Below, piece after piece: positions 10,887 to 22,716 of a stretch of DNA of 64,000 nucleotides (positions within the stretch are counted from its first letter, which is position 1; every line of letters starts with the position of its first letter). The stretch spans positions 17,325,642 to 17,389,641 of the forward strand of contig NC_135556.1 of the NCBI RefSeq assembly GCF_964340395.1. Reading direction: 5' to 3'. This DNA comes from Glandiceps talaboti (taxonomy: Eukaryota > Hemichordata > Enteropneusta > Spengelidae). A program made the position numbers and the translations under genes. The notes beneath the pieces were generated by a model, which saw nothing but the letters and a program-made list of their open reading frames with translations, ran no database searches and was not told where the DNA came from.

Positions 10887-13429
10887 TGGTTTCACTTCTC
10901 TTATTTTTTTGGTAAGTCATTATGATACAGAGGTGGTGAAAGTGAATGGTTGTGACTTACTGATATCAACTCAAGCAGTTAGGACAAAATCATCCTCACA
11001 TTTGTTTTCCTGTAATGCACAGTAAATCTTAGGAACTAATGGGAATCGCTTCAGATTTGTAGAAGTTGTTCAATCTGCTCAGAGGGGCTTGATAACAAGA
11101 TGGATATTTTTTCAATTCTTGGCAGCCTTGGATACTGAGGTAGTAGCTATAATTTAGAATTTCAAGAATTCAATGAAATACATCCATGTTAACAATCCCT
11201 ACAACTGATACAATATACCAAGCTGGTAGAGTTATTTTTTTTGCCATGTTTTAATTTTGACACTCTGTAGAACCTATGTATGGCTTATACCATAGCAGGT
11301 TGTATATTTTGACAAATTTCCAAGATGAAAAAATTCATACTCTAGCATTTTTTTCTTTTAGAATTATGATTTTTAGTGCATGGTTTATACAATATCTGCA
11401 TTCTACCTCAAGTATGTGAATGTGAGCAATGCAGGGTACGTATACAGTAATCATATGTCTGCAAAATACTACTGGTACTAATATAATGATCTGATGACCA
11501 TGGGGAACCTGTACCTGTGTAGCTCAATCAAACAATCTGTTTGGTTCTGATACCTAAAAATATTATATGGTTTGGCTGTTTATGTCAAGATCATATGTGA
11601 CAGATTTCTGGATGACATATTGTAATGTGTACTTTTGTGAATGCAGAAGTTACAGGCTGATATACTGCATATATATATATACGCCAAGAATGAAGGGTCC
11701 GTGCAATTTCCAGTTTTTCATATCCTTTGTCATACATCTTTGTTGAACATTTATTTTATATGCATATGAGTATGTTGTTTTTACACTGAATTTTAGGAGA
11801 CTGTACCGATAACTGCATCGGTGTTTATATAAACGATAACACAAATCATGTCATTAAAATTAACAGAAAAACTGACGTAATATTGAGATTGAAGGTTTTT
11901 TTTTTATATATTCTTTAAACTTTTGTGAGTACTTGATACCCAGATTCGAAAATATACTAATAGCTTCTGAGAATAATACATATTTACACAGAGTAAATGT
12001 CTCCTTTATACTAATAATCTATAAAAGTCGATTGTTATTTTGTATCTGCTAGGATCTCGTACATGCATATTTCTTGATGTATTTTGTAAGGTATTTTTTT
12101 CTTTTTTGTAAATGGATAACTGACCTGGTGCGTTATATTCATGTTATTTACTATTTATATACCATTTTGTGACAGAAACGTGTCATTATGTAGAAATAAA
12201 ACAAAGTATACAAAATGAACAAAAAAATATGTTTTGTCGGTTTTTTTTTTCAACCAGGGATAATGATTTTCCTTATATCAACAAGATCGCAAATATATAT
12301 GGTATGGTCAGTTGACGGGTATTGCTGAGTTGACAATATGGTGTTTGCTCACTATATTTTATTGATTTATATGAATACATGTGTAATTTGATGTGCCGGG
12401 GAGTTGAGAGAATTGACAGCTAGGAGATCATTACATGTGAGACAAACTATGACCTAATCCGAGGGGAAACATATCCTCTAAAACAGAACTTCTGAAACCC
12501 CTCAAACATCTCATTTTGTCTCTGCCTACGTTGGTTACTTTCTTTCTTTTCATGTAGAGTTACTGAATTTGCATTTTTATTTTTCCATGCTGTAAATTTG
12601 TAAAGCTCGGAAGGTGTTCTACGTACGCTGCTGTGAGAAAAACCAAATACATGTTTAATTGTAATATCATAATAAGGCGGCCAACTGTGTATTAGTCAAA
12701 GTTTACAATGTAACTGTAAGTGGTAAGCCCTTGCTTGATAATTTACAAGGTAACCTCTGTGTACCCCAATGGAATATGGACACTAGCTACGTGGTGTCGC
12801 AAATTTAAATGCTTCAAGGAGTTAGATAGGAGTGAAAAAATACCCAATCCGCCGAAAATTCAGCTTTTTGTTCCCTGCCAGGAAACCTTCAATCGCGAAA
12901 TCCCGATGGTTTCGGTTAGTCTGTTTTGATAGCAGGCTATGTTATGACCGTTGCAACGTGACTGCAAACTGAGTTATTTAACTCTCTTAGAAAACAACAC
13001 GACTTCGACTGAATCATTGTCAGTTGAATAAATTGTGCATCAACTCCTTATGGTCTTTGGCGTCACATTACCCTACAGAAATACAAATACTTTAGTATTG
13101 TGTTTCAGAAAAGTTCTTGAGTTTTTAACGAAAAACTTGAGATATGTTGACGTAGTTAATTGCAAAAACTGCACCTATGGGAATACGATTGAGTTTGGTG
13201 CCTCTCCATGTAAAAGTTACATAATAGATAGATACTACTAATACATTGGAATTTATTTTTAGAAATTTGCAGGAGCGTTAGTAGATACCATGGTACACAA
13301 ATGTTTCAGAATAATTCAACATTTTATCACAACTTTAATATGACATTAATATTGTTGATATCGATCGCACAATGTATCCACATTGTACACATGTTGACTG
13401 ACATGTTGTTCTTTGAAAATGTTGTCTAT
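10887..13429. other. Intergenic DNA between the kelch and CD20-like genes
   Basis: AT-rich sequence with homopolymer T runs and no supported gene. An AATAAA at about 12196 could be a poly(A) signal for a long kelch 3' UTR, but nothing else supports it. Confidence 0.45.
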
Positions 13430-13982
13430 TCGCACGCATAGATGACGTCATCATGGGCGCTAATCTGGAACTGGTCCCTTAGGGACTATTTCCATCACTG
13501 TGGCCTAGCTGGTACCATTTACTTAGTATTGGTGCCTGCTACGTCATTTATCGTGGAACAGCGTGAGAATGGTCCATAACATACGATGTCGCATTGACCA
13601 ATCATGAGTATGCGGTGTGTAAGGCCCAGTCTTGCTTGCTCTTTTACCCTACCAGCAACAATAAGCAACAGTTTCTACTCTGAACGTTAACACTGTTCAC
13701 GTCAGTATCTATGTTTGAGCATAGGCAGTGAAGCCCCTACAGCGGAGCCCCTACAGTGGAGCCCCTCCACTGTCTATGGTTTGAGGCCAAATCCCCGTGT
13801 CCTGTGTCATTAGGCCATGACCTCTACCGCGCGCTTTGTTCAGATGCTCTCATAAGAAGTAGCGCACAGCCCTTAGTATATTGTCTTGGTATTGTCATTC
13901 AAATTGTTGTCTGTCGCCATTACGGTCGTGTATGTCACTCCCGGAATCTCTCGAATGATTCGATGACGCCTTCCAATTCAAG
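13430..13982 (+). promoter_or_regulatory. Candidate promoter and 5' non-coding exon of the CD20-like gene
   Basis: A perfect CRE/ATF palindrome, GATGACGTCATC, lies at 13441-13452 and a GACCAATCA CCAAT-type box lies near 13597. A relatively GC-rich stretch follows, with three copies of a GAGCCCCTACAGTG-like motif at 13731-13770. The stretch ends in a consensus donor, AAG|GTGAGT at 13982/13983. A matching acceptor, CTTTCCAG, is at 15134, which would splice this exon onto the sequence preceding the CD20-like start codon. No TATA box or transcript evidence supports an exact start site. Confidence 0.4.
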
Positions 13983-15281
13983 GTGAGTTCTTTAGAAATG
14001 GCAGGGTTATCCCATTAGATTTAGACATTTTGGGAAAGCCAAACACATGAAACATGAGCCAAGTTCTTACTCTTACTAAATACGTATTCGTCAACTTAGA
14101 AGTGGTTGTCACGAATACATTGTACAATTTGTAGGGTATACGTTGCATATTTCATTCACAAGCTATTTTGACACATTGCAGAGCTGTTCATACCCTCTCA
14201 TATCTCAAAGAACGAAGGCGGAAATATATATTTACACGGTATTCAAGTTGTAGCCATGAAGAATGAAAATGTTGACCACATTTCGTGCCATTTTGAATTC
14301 TGAACGTGGCAACTAAACCGTCCCTAAAAGACGTTCCGTAATTTTGTTGCACCTGTTTATAAGTAATGAAACAGAAGACTTGATTGAATAGCCAAAACAG
14401 CTCCTAGAACTATACCAAATGTAAGAATAATTCAAAGCTATTCTTCTGTACGGTGGTGGTCGTAAGATAGTCTACGCCATTCGTTAAATGGAGCGGTGCG
14501 ACACCTGAAATACAATCCGTGCAGTGGAACGACAACTTGAAGGTCGATAGAATGACTTTCTTCTTTGTTTACTGATACCCATATTGACCCGAAGTCTGTT
14601 TTGTAAGTGGACACGTGACCATGCTCAGTGTTGTTAATTGGCTCTGCATTGAATGTGGAGGTAGGTACGAGGAAATGTTGACCAACATTTCTAAGAGTAA
14701 GGCATGCATGAACAGTGTCACGAATATACTAAGGCGCCAGAACTGGACTGTAATTTCCACCTCGTTAACCACAGACACTTGTGCCCCGAGATATGTTTCA
14801 GAATAATAGTATATAATAAAAATTGATGACTTTGAAATATTCGTCCGATAATATGTGAAAGGGGTGAAATAACATTGGTTTCTAGTAGTAACTACTAGTA
14901 GTATCACGTAAATCCACACACCGCGTAATACATTATAATACGTGTAAATACACACGTGTATGTGTCGTTGACACATTAATTTAATTCAATCCATATCTCA
15001 GGCACTTGTTTAACCGAAATCATGTTTTAGTGTAAAATCGTATCAATCCAATTAATAGGACTGAGGGACCACTTATGGTGATGAGACGTGAATTCCAGCA
15101 GTTTTACGCTTAATTTCTTCTTTTGTCTTTCCAGATGAGTGAACGATGGGACTGCACGTGATATAGTTTATCAGTGTATACGTTAATTCAACTTGATATT
15201 GAAAAGAGATCTCAACAGTAAAATCTTAGCTTCTTGTACACAATTGTTAAAATCAAGTAGCTTATTCGTTCTCCAGTAACT

Positions 15282-15428
15282 ATGGCGTATGACCAGCGCA
15301 GTTCGTATGTGATTGGCGTTGTGCTACTGTTGTGTGGGCTTGGCAGTAGTATCCTTGGTGTGGTTGCAATCTTTGTGTGTACTTCTCACTACAGGTGGTT
15401 TGCGGCGCCAATATGGAGTGGTGTCATT
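15282..15428 (+). CDS. CD20-like exon 1 (start codon, helix 1)
   Basis: Encodes 49 residues from ATGGCG to a GTAAGT donor, phase 0 out. The helix runs from YVIGVVLL to AIFVC, followed by TSHYRWF and the start of helix 2. The preceding ACCAGTAACT gives a modest initiation context. A possible untranslated exon start lies at 15135 or 15276. Confidence 0.75.
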
Positions 15429-18400
15429 GTAAGTAAAATATTTCAATGTACATCGTAAAATCTGTACAGTCGAGAACAGATAAAGAGATCATCCATCGTG
15501 CGTGATCTAAAAGACGTGTATCATGATGACTATTTTAAATTCTACAAATATCACATTGCTAATGCATTTTTTAATACTCGTAGATCGTTTCAATTGCACT
15601 TAATGGCAGATTTAAATAGAGATTTCTCCTCGCTTTGCATTGGCATGAGTTCAAAAGACAGGCAATCACAGGTGACATACAAAAACCGACAGGCAGACAG
15701 AAGAACAGGAAATAGACAGACAGACAGGCAGACAAAAACAGATAGAGAGAGACAGTAAAGAGACAGATATATAGAGAATTGTACTCTGACACACACACAC
15801 ACACACAGGGAGACAGACAGACATACATATAGTAAGAACATTGCTAGATATGTACGCTCACTAAAGAATGTTGAATTTGAAAGAGTGTACTTATGTCACC
15901 ATAAATAATTCTCTTTAGTCAGAATTACTATATTCATTGCAAAAAAAAAATCTAATTTCCTTAACTCTGAGAAGAATAGACAGAAGCGGAGCATAAAGCC
16001 TCACATCGTCAGTAATATATTACACTGAACGAGAAATTGACGTTAAATATTCACTAAAAACAACACAAACCTTTTATGCGATTGAATTTGTTTTACTGAT
16101 GGTTAAAACCTAAATATATATAATCACCATTCCCATTTCTTTCATTCCAGGCGGCTTTGACAGGCCTAGTAGGAATTGTATCCGGGAAAAAGAAGGAAAT
16201 CCCTGGAAAATACATCGTGAGTTAATTATCGATTATTGATCAGCTTTTAAGACATTGAATGAGAAGACGAATAGTACATGTAATAATAATAAAAAAATAA
16301 TATTATACAAAGATGGATTGGAAAACATATTTCCCCTAATTAATGAACCCTGTAGCATTACTCTACATCATTTAGTTTTCATTTTCTACTAAACTAAATG
16401 TCCTGCAGGCCCAGACACGCCGACTTGTACGATTGCGATGCTTCGGTTTCACGTTTTGTTTACACTCTCCGCTAGCAAACCTCGCAGCACTCGGTTACTC
16501 AAATTTCCCTCCTACAAATATTATGTTATTTGGTGGCTACGAATGGCATTCCATTTTTATTATTCAACTAAATCAAACCACAAAATGAATTTTCAGATGA
16601 GAAGAAAGTGGTATACATCTTTCACCTTCGTTTTTCAATCAGTTAGTTTCCTAGTCACAATAACTCTTTTTGTTGAAAGTCGGTCCCGAGAAGTCGGTGT
16701 CATATTCCGATTCGAAACTGTACTTGCAAATCTCTTAATGCAACTTGTGACGGGATTTTGCCACACACAGGAAGTTCAACATTGATGAGTACACATAAAA
16801 TATCTAAAGCAGTATTTTGTTTTACCCACAAAAAGTACTGGTGAATTGTTTTAAAGAAATTATTGGACATCTGGAGAAGTGAAAGGAGATCATAGTCTGA
16901 GATTGGAGCTAAAATCGATAAGAAACTATCGAACATTGAAACACTTTCCCGATTAGTGATCATTACCAACAGCTAAAACCTTCAATAAAACAGCGTCGAT
17001 TTTGAGTCGGACTGATGCGGTTACTGACTTAATAGAATTAGGGCTTGGATTTCCGATTAAATCGAATGTTTCAATGTAATTAAGTCTATTATTGTATTGA
17101 TTATTGTACATGTACTGCATACATCTGTATACGTTTAATAAGACGTTCCGATTTTCGTAAGTACGGTAATCCTCGGATGTGCCTGCAAGCGATCCATGCT
17201 AATGTCACATCTACTATTCTCTTTTTTTAAAGTCAATTTAGATACCCTTCGTAAAATTTGGTCTAATGATGAGATTGTTTTCAAATTGTATAACAGTTAT
17301 AGCATCTAATAAACGAATGGAGTCAGAAGAAAAGGGACCATGTTGCTCCTAATTTTTAATTACACGACCTCTTACTGCTGTCGCCCACATATTTCGAGAC
17401 TGAGAAAAACAAAATTTTGTGGCTCGGAAAACGATCTATGTCACGAGTCCACTTTCGTAATTCGTGACTATACCTGGTACAACAGGAAACGTGAGATTTT
17501 AGTAAGAATTAAGATGTCATACAAATGACATGATATGTGAATTGAACATTACTAGTATTTCCCATAGGCCTAATACTTCAGTTTCTACCTTCTAAAAATC
17601 AGTTGCAGACATTTTACAATTTTCCGTGAATAACGGTTGTCTTATATTAATTTCTGAAAATAACGTTAGCATTACTTTAGGTAATGTAGCAGCTGAAAGG
17701 ATTCGAACTTGCCAATGGTTGACAAATGGCTAATAATATCAAGATATCACAGTCGAATGGAGAAAGAAGGAAAAAGACCCTGTTGCTCCTATTATTTTTT
17801 TTTAAATTCATGCTTACAGGACCTCGTTGTCGCCCACATATTGCTGTTACGATTTGTACGATTGGGATATACGAAACCAACTGACTTGTGAAACAAAAGT
17901 TCGTGTGACCCAACAAAAATCTTACAACCTACATTACATCATTTTATCGCCCCTGCTCGACATATATCTTATTAACACGAAATTTTCTAGAACTTGTCTG
18001 AAACGTCAAAATATTGAAGAACAATTGTTACATATGGGTTGTCGGTGGCCGAGCGGTTAGCTCGTACGCCTCTTACCTCTGCAGTCTGGGTTCGAACCTG
18101 CCTGGTGTCGGCTGGGTTTGATTTAAAATTTAACTACAGGTCTGTATGTAAGAAGTGTGACATTTTACAATTTTCCGTCAATAATGTTGATTTCTGAAAA
18201 TAACGTTAGAATTACCTTCGGTAATGTAGCAGCTGAAAGGATTTGCCCTTGCCAGTAGTTGACAAATTTTATTTGCTAATAATATCAAGATACCACAGTC
18301 GATAGCATTTCGAGTACAAAATTGTAATATCGTTGATTTTCAGATATCGTCTTTTCTCGTTCTTAACGTGATAACAACAGTGACGTCGTTAACGAGCTGG

Positions 18401-21400
18401 ATTATATCGATTCTCGGCATACTCGATGACAAATCAGCCACCGAGGGCGCTGTTAAAGCTAGTCGAGCTGTCTTCGCCGTTAGTGTGATGCTTGGTGTTA
18501 CTGAGATGATGTTAGCTGCATGCGCAGTCCTCATGGGTTGTGCCGGGGTGTATTGCTACAAACAAAAGAAAGAAACGGTAAGCCGAAAACCAAAAATAAA
18601 CAAAAACAAACAACCTATCAATTCTGAGAACAAGAAGACTAATGTCGAGCATAATATACGTAATGTCTTTATTTTAGGTAAGAGTATTTTTGTTCTTGAC
18701 GGACGGCATGTCGACTATGGAAGACTGGTATGGAAGACCCTTGAGGTCGAGGCTGACAAGTCGCAGGTGGCAGTTTTCAAGTCGCAGGTGGCATTTTGCA
18801 AGTCGCAGTCGCAGTTTTCGAGTCGCAGGTGGCAGTTACAAGCCGTAGGCCACAGTTTTCAAGTCGCAGTCGCCGTCCTCACCAATCTTCCATAGTCGAC
18901 AAGCATCACGTAACGGTTTACCAGATGTAAACTGAATTCCTCCTGTAAGGATACACTGTTAATAGTATTCGTTTTATGGTTAAAGAGTGTGTTAGTTTGT
19001 ACAGATCTAAATATAATACAGATCTAAATATAACCAAGTGAGCGTTTTTTCTTCTATTTTTGAGCCTTTTGAGTTTTCGATGTTTATTCTGAACCAAACG
19101 ACACAATTCCAGTAACGTAGATGTTAATAGATGAGGTTACGCTGAAAACTAGTCATGCTGGCAAGTCTCTATTACTGACATGACCCTCAACGAAGGGAAG
19201 GAAGGGACGACTCACTCCGTATGCAAGCAGGACTAGGGTTAGAGTATGTTTGATTTTATGCCAAGGAAGGCGTAACGATTTAGCAGAAAACCCACTCAAC
19301 TTTGCAATTCAGATCTGAATCGCTTCTATTTGCGTTTACATTGTAGGAATTGTAGGATTTGGTTCACGCCGAATTCAATGTCACAAACACAGAAGAAGAA
19401 GCCCCAAAATCTCAGTCAGCAAACGCTACCCACAATATATACAATCGACATGATCGAATCATGGACGCCATCTTGCCATTACACTTACGCATGGTTCATG
19501 CATACGCATTTGTCTTCATTGCATTATCTCACGGAATTGAACTTCGTAAAGGTATAACTCAATTGAAATGTAGACGCACTAGAGTCAAAGGGGAGATCTA
19601 AAAAATATATAGTATTTGTATACTCGCCAAACGTTTCGGATTTGGTCTGCTCGAACCGCTAATATGGGCAGACTAGACGCCATATCTTAGGCCAAAAAAA
19701 AATAATATATATCTGGTTCTGGTCAGCGCGCGCGTGCCCTGAATACCCTCGCGTCGATCCTTTTTTTCCGATAATTTTTGCTTTCCCGTTCCTTATTTAC
19801 TCCTGATATCAGGAGAACAAGCAGCTGAAATCTATCCTACATGCCAAGACTGCTTAAATACAAAGCCTAAACTGCTTCGAAGAAAAAGGAAGTTTTTCAA
19901 GGGATGAATATGATAGAACAGAGTATGTAAAGTGTCAAAAAAAGTGTATTTACTTATTTGCAAAAAAAAAAAAAAAATGAATAGGAAAATAAAAAGTCGC
20001 GTCGTCGCACCACTTTTAGAAAGTTTACCCTGACCAGAACCAGATATTTTTTTTGGCCTTAATATTAAACCAACAGCATTGACAGCGACCGGCCGCTGAG
20101 GACAGCCTTCGAGTTTACTTAAATTCATATAGCTTAATTATATTAATTCATATTGTCTTAACACTTTAATTTTTATTGAAATTGAAGTATGCAGTCTTAA
20201 GATATTGCTAATTTAGTTGATTTCATTAATATGCAAATTTCTCTAATTAAATATTAACAGATCTGGCTCAAAACCTAATCAGGTCTAGCCATTACCCTAA
20301 AGATACAGACATTCCCCTTTTAATACCTCCCGTACCCTTACGGGAGGTCAAAATAAATGAGATTGTTTAACAAATAAAGCAAACTTTCCACATTGTTTTG
20401 CAGCCAAGAAACTGTGAGGCATCTATTAGCGATAGCGACTCAAGTGAGTACTATACACTGCAACCAGGAGATCAAGTGATAGAGGCAGCCGACGGCAATG
20501 TCGTCATCGTTTCTGAAGGTGTGTATGCATATATGGTAAATGACAGCTTAGTTAAAATGAACCTCATGGGAGCAGATATTTAACGATTATATTAAGATCT
20601 CTAGCTGATCTTATGAGCTAGGTCATATTCATTTCATACAGTTCACAACGTTCCATATACCCTTTAACAAACACAATCACTCTCATTCGTACTAAATGTT
20701 GGTTTATACTGGGCTGTAGTTTTATCGTTCACTTCGTCCCCCTCTTATACGTATTAAAAACAGTGTCAATTCTTGGCTATATATCACACCAACTCTCTAC
20801 TTTCGCAAGTTTTCAACGTGACGACAGTGGAATATGATTACAAAGGGTTCAAGTGTTCCCAATAGTCCATTTATGGCAATTAGAATATGTTTAGTCCATG
20901 TACTCGCATCAACACATACAAAGTAACCCGCTTGACCTCAGTTTGATTGCTTGAAGATCTAGTGACGACGTACGAATAAGACGACTGGAGGCATTCTAGA
21001 CAACAGAGCCTTTGCCTATCTTTCTTTTACACAGTGTGTAAAACATGTATAACGTCTTTAGAAACTAGGCAATGCTAAAAGTCTATCAAATCCATTCGCC
21101 ATGACTCGGAGCCGGATCGAGATGAACTGAGTGCGCTCGTGCCAGCGTTATGGTATAGCGCCATTCAAAACGAACAAGAAATTTACCCGAAGTTATCAGT
21201 GAATATCCTATCGTTCCAGCTTTTACTTAATTAACCTGTTAGGGGTAATGAACCGATCACAATTCGTGTGCATCATACCATCACGTTACAGAGCTGCAGT
21301 GAACCACCTGATTAGCCCTACCCGGTCTCTTGTTAGTCTGCCTGACTATTATTCACGTCATTTTGCATTGTATATACAACAAATTAAAATTGTACCTGAA

Positions 21401-22456
21401 AATCCAACGTCATGTCGGATTTGATGCCAACCTCCGGTTGTCTCGGGGTCATTCCTTGCATACCGCTTTTTCTTATAATAAACGGACGTTACCATCTTAA
21501 TGTAGCTAGATATATATTAATTTGCTTTCACAAATTGACAATAATATTTCCTAGGCGGCAAGAAGGTTAAAATGTCTCTGCGTACATGTATACTCCGTTC
21601 CGTATTCTAGCTATCCTGCGTATTTTAATGTTATTGGATGGTATGGGAAGAAGCTCTTCCGAGCAACAATAAAGCCACATCTCTGATATTAAAACTTGCA
21701 AAAATAAAGCACAGTGGATTAACAATTAATTTAGGTTGTCGCGCAATTACAAAATGCCAATCCATACATATTATTGCACTTGCACTTGTTCATACCATAT
21801 ACAATATCATCGAACTAATCGGCAGCGTCTGTTGATTTTTTTTTGCAAATCAAATAATGAATATTTTGGGGGTTTTTTTTTGGTATCAGTTAGTTTTAAT
21901 AAAGAGTCGCATGGATTTTTAAATTTTCACAACGCAACGCGATGCAAGTGTTTCCTTCTGTTTTCCTTCGACTTAAAACTGATTCACGAGAAAAACGATG
22001 CACAGTTATGAATAAGATATGCGTGGACATTTCCCAGCGCTATATTTTTGGCCCAGGTAAGCTTTCTCGGTAATCTTTTCTTTTATAGGGCAAGTTATTC
22101 ACCCTGGTACTTGTCAAATCAAAGTTGTTGCCAAGGAAACTCAATCTATACCTCCTCCCTATGGGATTGGAGATGTTGACGCAACAGACATTTTACAACC
22201 AGAAGGTGTAGCGACCCAGTTACCCCCTTACAGTAGCCAGGAGTGTCAATCCTCCACATTAGGAGCCCAGGCCACAGGAGGACGAACAGACACGTCTCGA
22301 CCTCAGGCCACAGGAGGAAGACCAAACACACCTCCTCCTGATGTGGTCCTGAAACAGCCGCCAACAGATTTCGTCGAACCAAGTCTGCAACTGCCAAGGT
22401 CATCAAATAATGACTCATCTGTACCGCTATCTAGTCACATTACAGAGCTTTCGTAA
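15282..22456 (+). CDS. Four-transmembrane CD20/MS4A-like protein, five coding exons
   Basis: Exons 15282-15428, 16151-16216, 18344-18577, 20404-20518 and 22089-22456 join in frame (phases 0, 0, 0, 1) to a 309-residue protein. The start ATG opens a short cytosolic N-terminus followed directly by a hydrophobic helix. Helices fall at about residues 9-32, 46-60, 74-95 and 113-141. The linker APIWSGVIAALTGLVGIVSG resembles the second-helix region of CD20-like (MS4A) proteins. A loop DDKSATEGAVKASR separates helices 3 and 4. The roughly 165-residue tail has an acidic serine cluster (SISDSDSSE), a YYTL sorting-type motif (165-168), PPPY (209-212), LPPY (232-235) and a duplicated QATGGR. It is inferred to sit in the plasma or endosomal membrane and recruit WW-domain proteins. 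Claudin-like or other tetraspan families are the main alternatives. Introns of 722-2127 bp contain several small transposons. Confidence 0.75.
15668..15832. repeat. ACAG-rich simple sequence and (AC)n
   Basis: Imperfect GACAGACAG/ATAGAGAGA repeats pass into (AC)n at about 15788-15806. The ORFs on both strands here are repeat translations. Confidence 0.85.
16151..16216 (+). CDS. CD20-like exon 2 (helix 2)
   Basis: A 66-bp exon in phase 0 at both ends, with acceptor CATTCCAG and donor GTGAGT. It encodes AALTGLVGIVSG, followed by the basic stretch KKKEIPGKYI that would face the cytoplasm. Confidence 0.72.
17312..18303. repeat. Diverged tandem duplication in CD20-like intron 2
   Basis: Segment 17607-17846 shares its first part with 18160-18303 (TACAATTTTCCGT, AATGTAGCAGCTGAAAGGAT, AATATCAAGATA). 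It shares its second part with 17312-17396 (GAATGGAG, TGTTGCTCCTA, GTCGCCCACATAT). The offset is about 439 bp on one side and about 553 bp on the other. The extra roughly 114 bp corresponds to the tRNA-like SINE head lying between the second pair. Confidence 0.6.
18036..18159 (+). mobile_element. tRNA-derived SINE head (or tRNA pseudogene)
   Basis: An RNA polymerase III A box, TGGCCGAGCGG, is at 18046-18056 and a B box, GGTTCGAACCT, is at 18089-18099, with normal spacing. The D-arm type GGCCGAGCGGTTAG resembles tRNA-Ser/Leu. The acceptor stem does not close and there is no proper anticodon arm or long variable arm, so it is not a functional tRNA. The 3' body continues through GGGTTTGATTTAAAATTT to an uncertain end. 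Confidence 0.6.
18344..18577 (+). CDS. CD20-like exon 3 (helices 3 and 4)
   Basis: Phase 0 exon of 78 codons with acceptor TTTTCAG and donor GTAAGC. It encodes SSFLVLNVITTVTSLTSWII, a charged loop, then the VFAVSVMLGVTEMM to GCAGVYCY helix and the basic YKQKKET stop-transfer sequence. The frame stays open well into the intron, so retention would add an unrelated tail. Confidence 0.78.
18709..18901. mobile_element. Small TIR element with internal GTCGCAGGTGGCA repeats
   Basis: TGTCGACTATGGAAGACTGG at the left edge is mirrored at 18881-18901 with one mismatch over 21 bp. Between them, a 20-25-bp unit around AAGTCGCAGGTGGCAGTTTT repeats about five times (18757-18870). The segment lies in CD20-like intron 3. 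No target duplication is clear. Confidence 0.6.
19356..19551 (+). CDS. Candidate alternative exon of the CD20-like gene
   Basis: An open stretch between exons 3 and 4 has an acceptor (TTGTAG at 19350-19355) and a donor AAAG|GTATAA at 19551/19552. It enters in phase 0 and leaves in phase 1, exactly the phases of exon 4, so it could replace exon 4 without breaking the frame into exon 5. It would encode DLVHAEFNVTNTEEEAPKSQ and about 45 more residues, including RMVHAYAFVFIALSHGIEL. The first half is polar and looks coding; the second half is less typical. A competing AG nine bases upstream would put a TAG in frame. No transcript evidence is available. Confidence 0.3.
19690..20058. mobile_element. 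PIF/Harbinger-type MITE with TTA target duplication
   Basis: This 369-bp segment starts GGCCAAAAAAAAATAATATA and ends with the inverse of GGCCAAAAAAAATATCTGG. The inverted repeat extends through CTGGTTCTGGTCAG. It is flanked on both sides by TTA (19687-19689, 20059-20061). A 3-bp TTA duplication with GG-starting ends is typical of PIF/Harbinger. It has no transposase ORF and lies in CD20-like intron 3. Confidence 0.75.
20404..20518 (+). CDS. CD20-like exon 4 (acidic tail segment)
   Basis: Phase 0 in, phase 1 out; acceptor TGTTTTGCAG, donor GTGTGT. It encodes PRNCEASISDSDSSEYYTL and a QPGDQVIEAADGNVVIVSE segment. The serine/aspartate cluster resembles a casein-kinase-2 substrate, which is an inference. 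Confidence 0.7.
22089..22456 (+). CDS. CD20-like exon 5 (proline-rich tail, stop)
   Basis: Phase 1 in, acceptor TCTTTTATAG, ending at TAA 22454-22456. It encodes about 122 residues, mainly polar and proline-rich, with PPPY and LPPY motifs and two QATGGR copies. It ends in SSHITELS. A run of G follows at 22463. Confidence 0.75.
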
Positions 22457-22710
22457 AGGGTGGGGGGGGGGGGGCAACGTTACGGTGATACCATCATGTA
22501 CGATATCTCTGACGGCCGATCGTCAATGTTGCCTTTAATGACACTTGCTTGATATATGTATGTTACCAATATCACCACTAGAACCTTGGACTTGTCAAAG
22601 ACAATTTCGCATCAATTCAAGCATGTCATGGATACGTAACCCACACCACGTCCCAAGGCCTATGTCACAACAATTAATTGTAGACAACGTTTGGACTTCG
22701 CAAGGTAGTG

Positions 22711-22716
22711 AATAAA
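22711..22716 (+). terminator. Candidate poly(A) signal of the CD20-like gene
   Basis: AATAAA lies about 255 bases after the stop codon, a typical 3' UTR length. No cleavage-site evidence beyond position is available. Confidence 0.4.

Noticed and set aside
14569-14976. 135-codon minus-strand ORF
   Set aside because: Biased Tyr/Ile/Thr composition, overlaps a plus-strand ORF, no domain, and lies in the proposed 5' UTR intron of the CD20-like gene.
16438-16785. 115-codon plus-strand ORF in CD20-like intron 2
   Set aside because: No domain, no suitable splice phases, and composition like non-coding sequence.
18036-18120. Functional tRNA-Ser or tRNA-Leu gene
   Set aside because: A and B boxes are present but the acceptor stem does not pair and the anticodon arm is not formed; a SINE head fits better.
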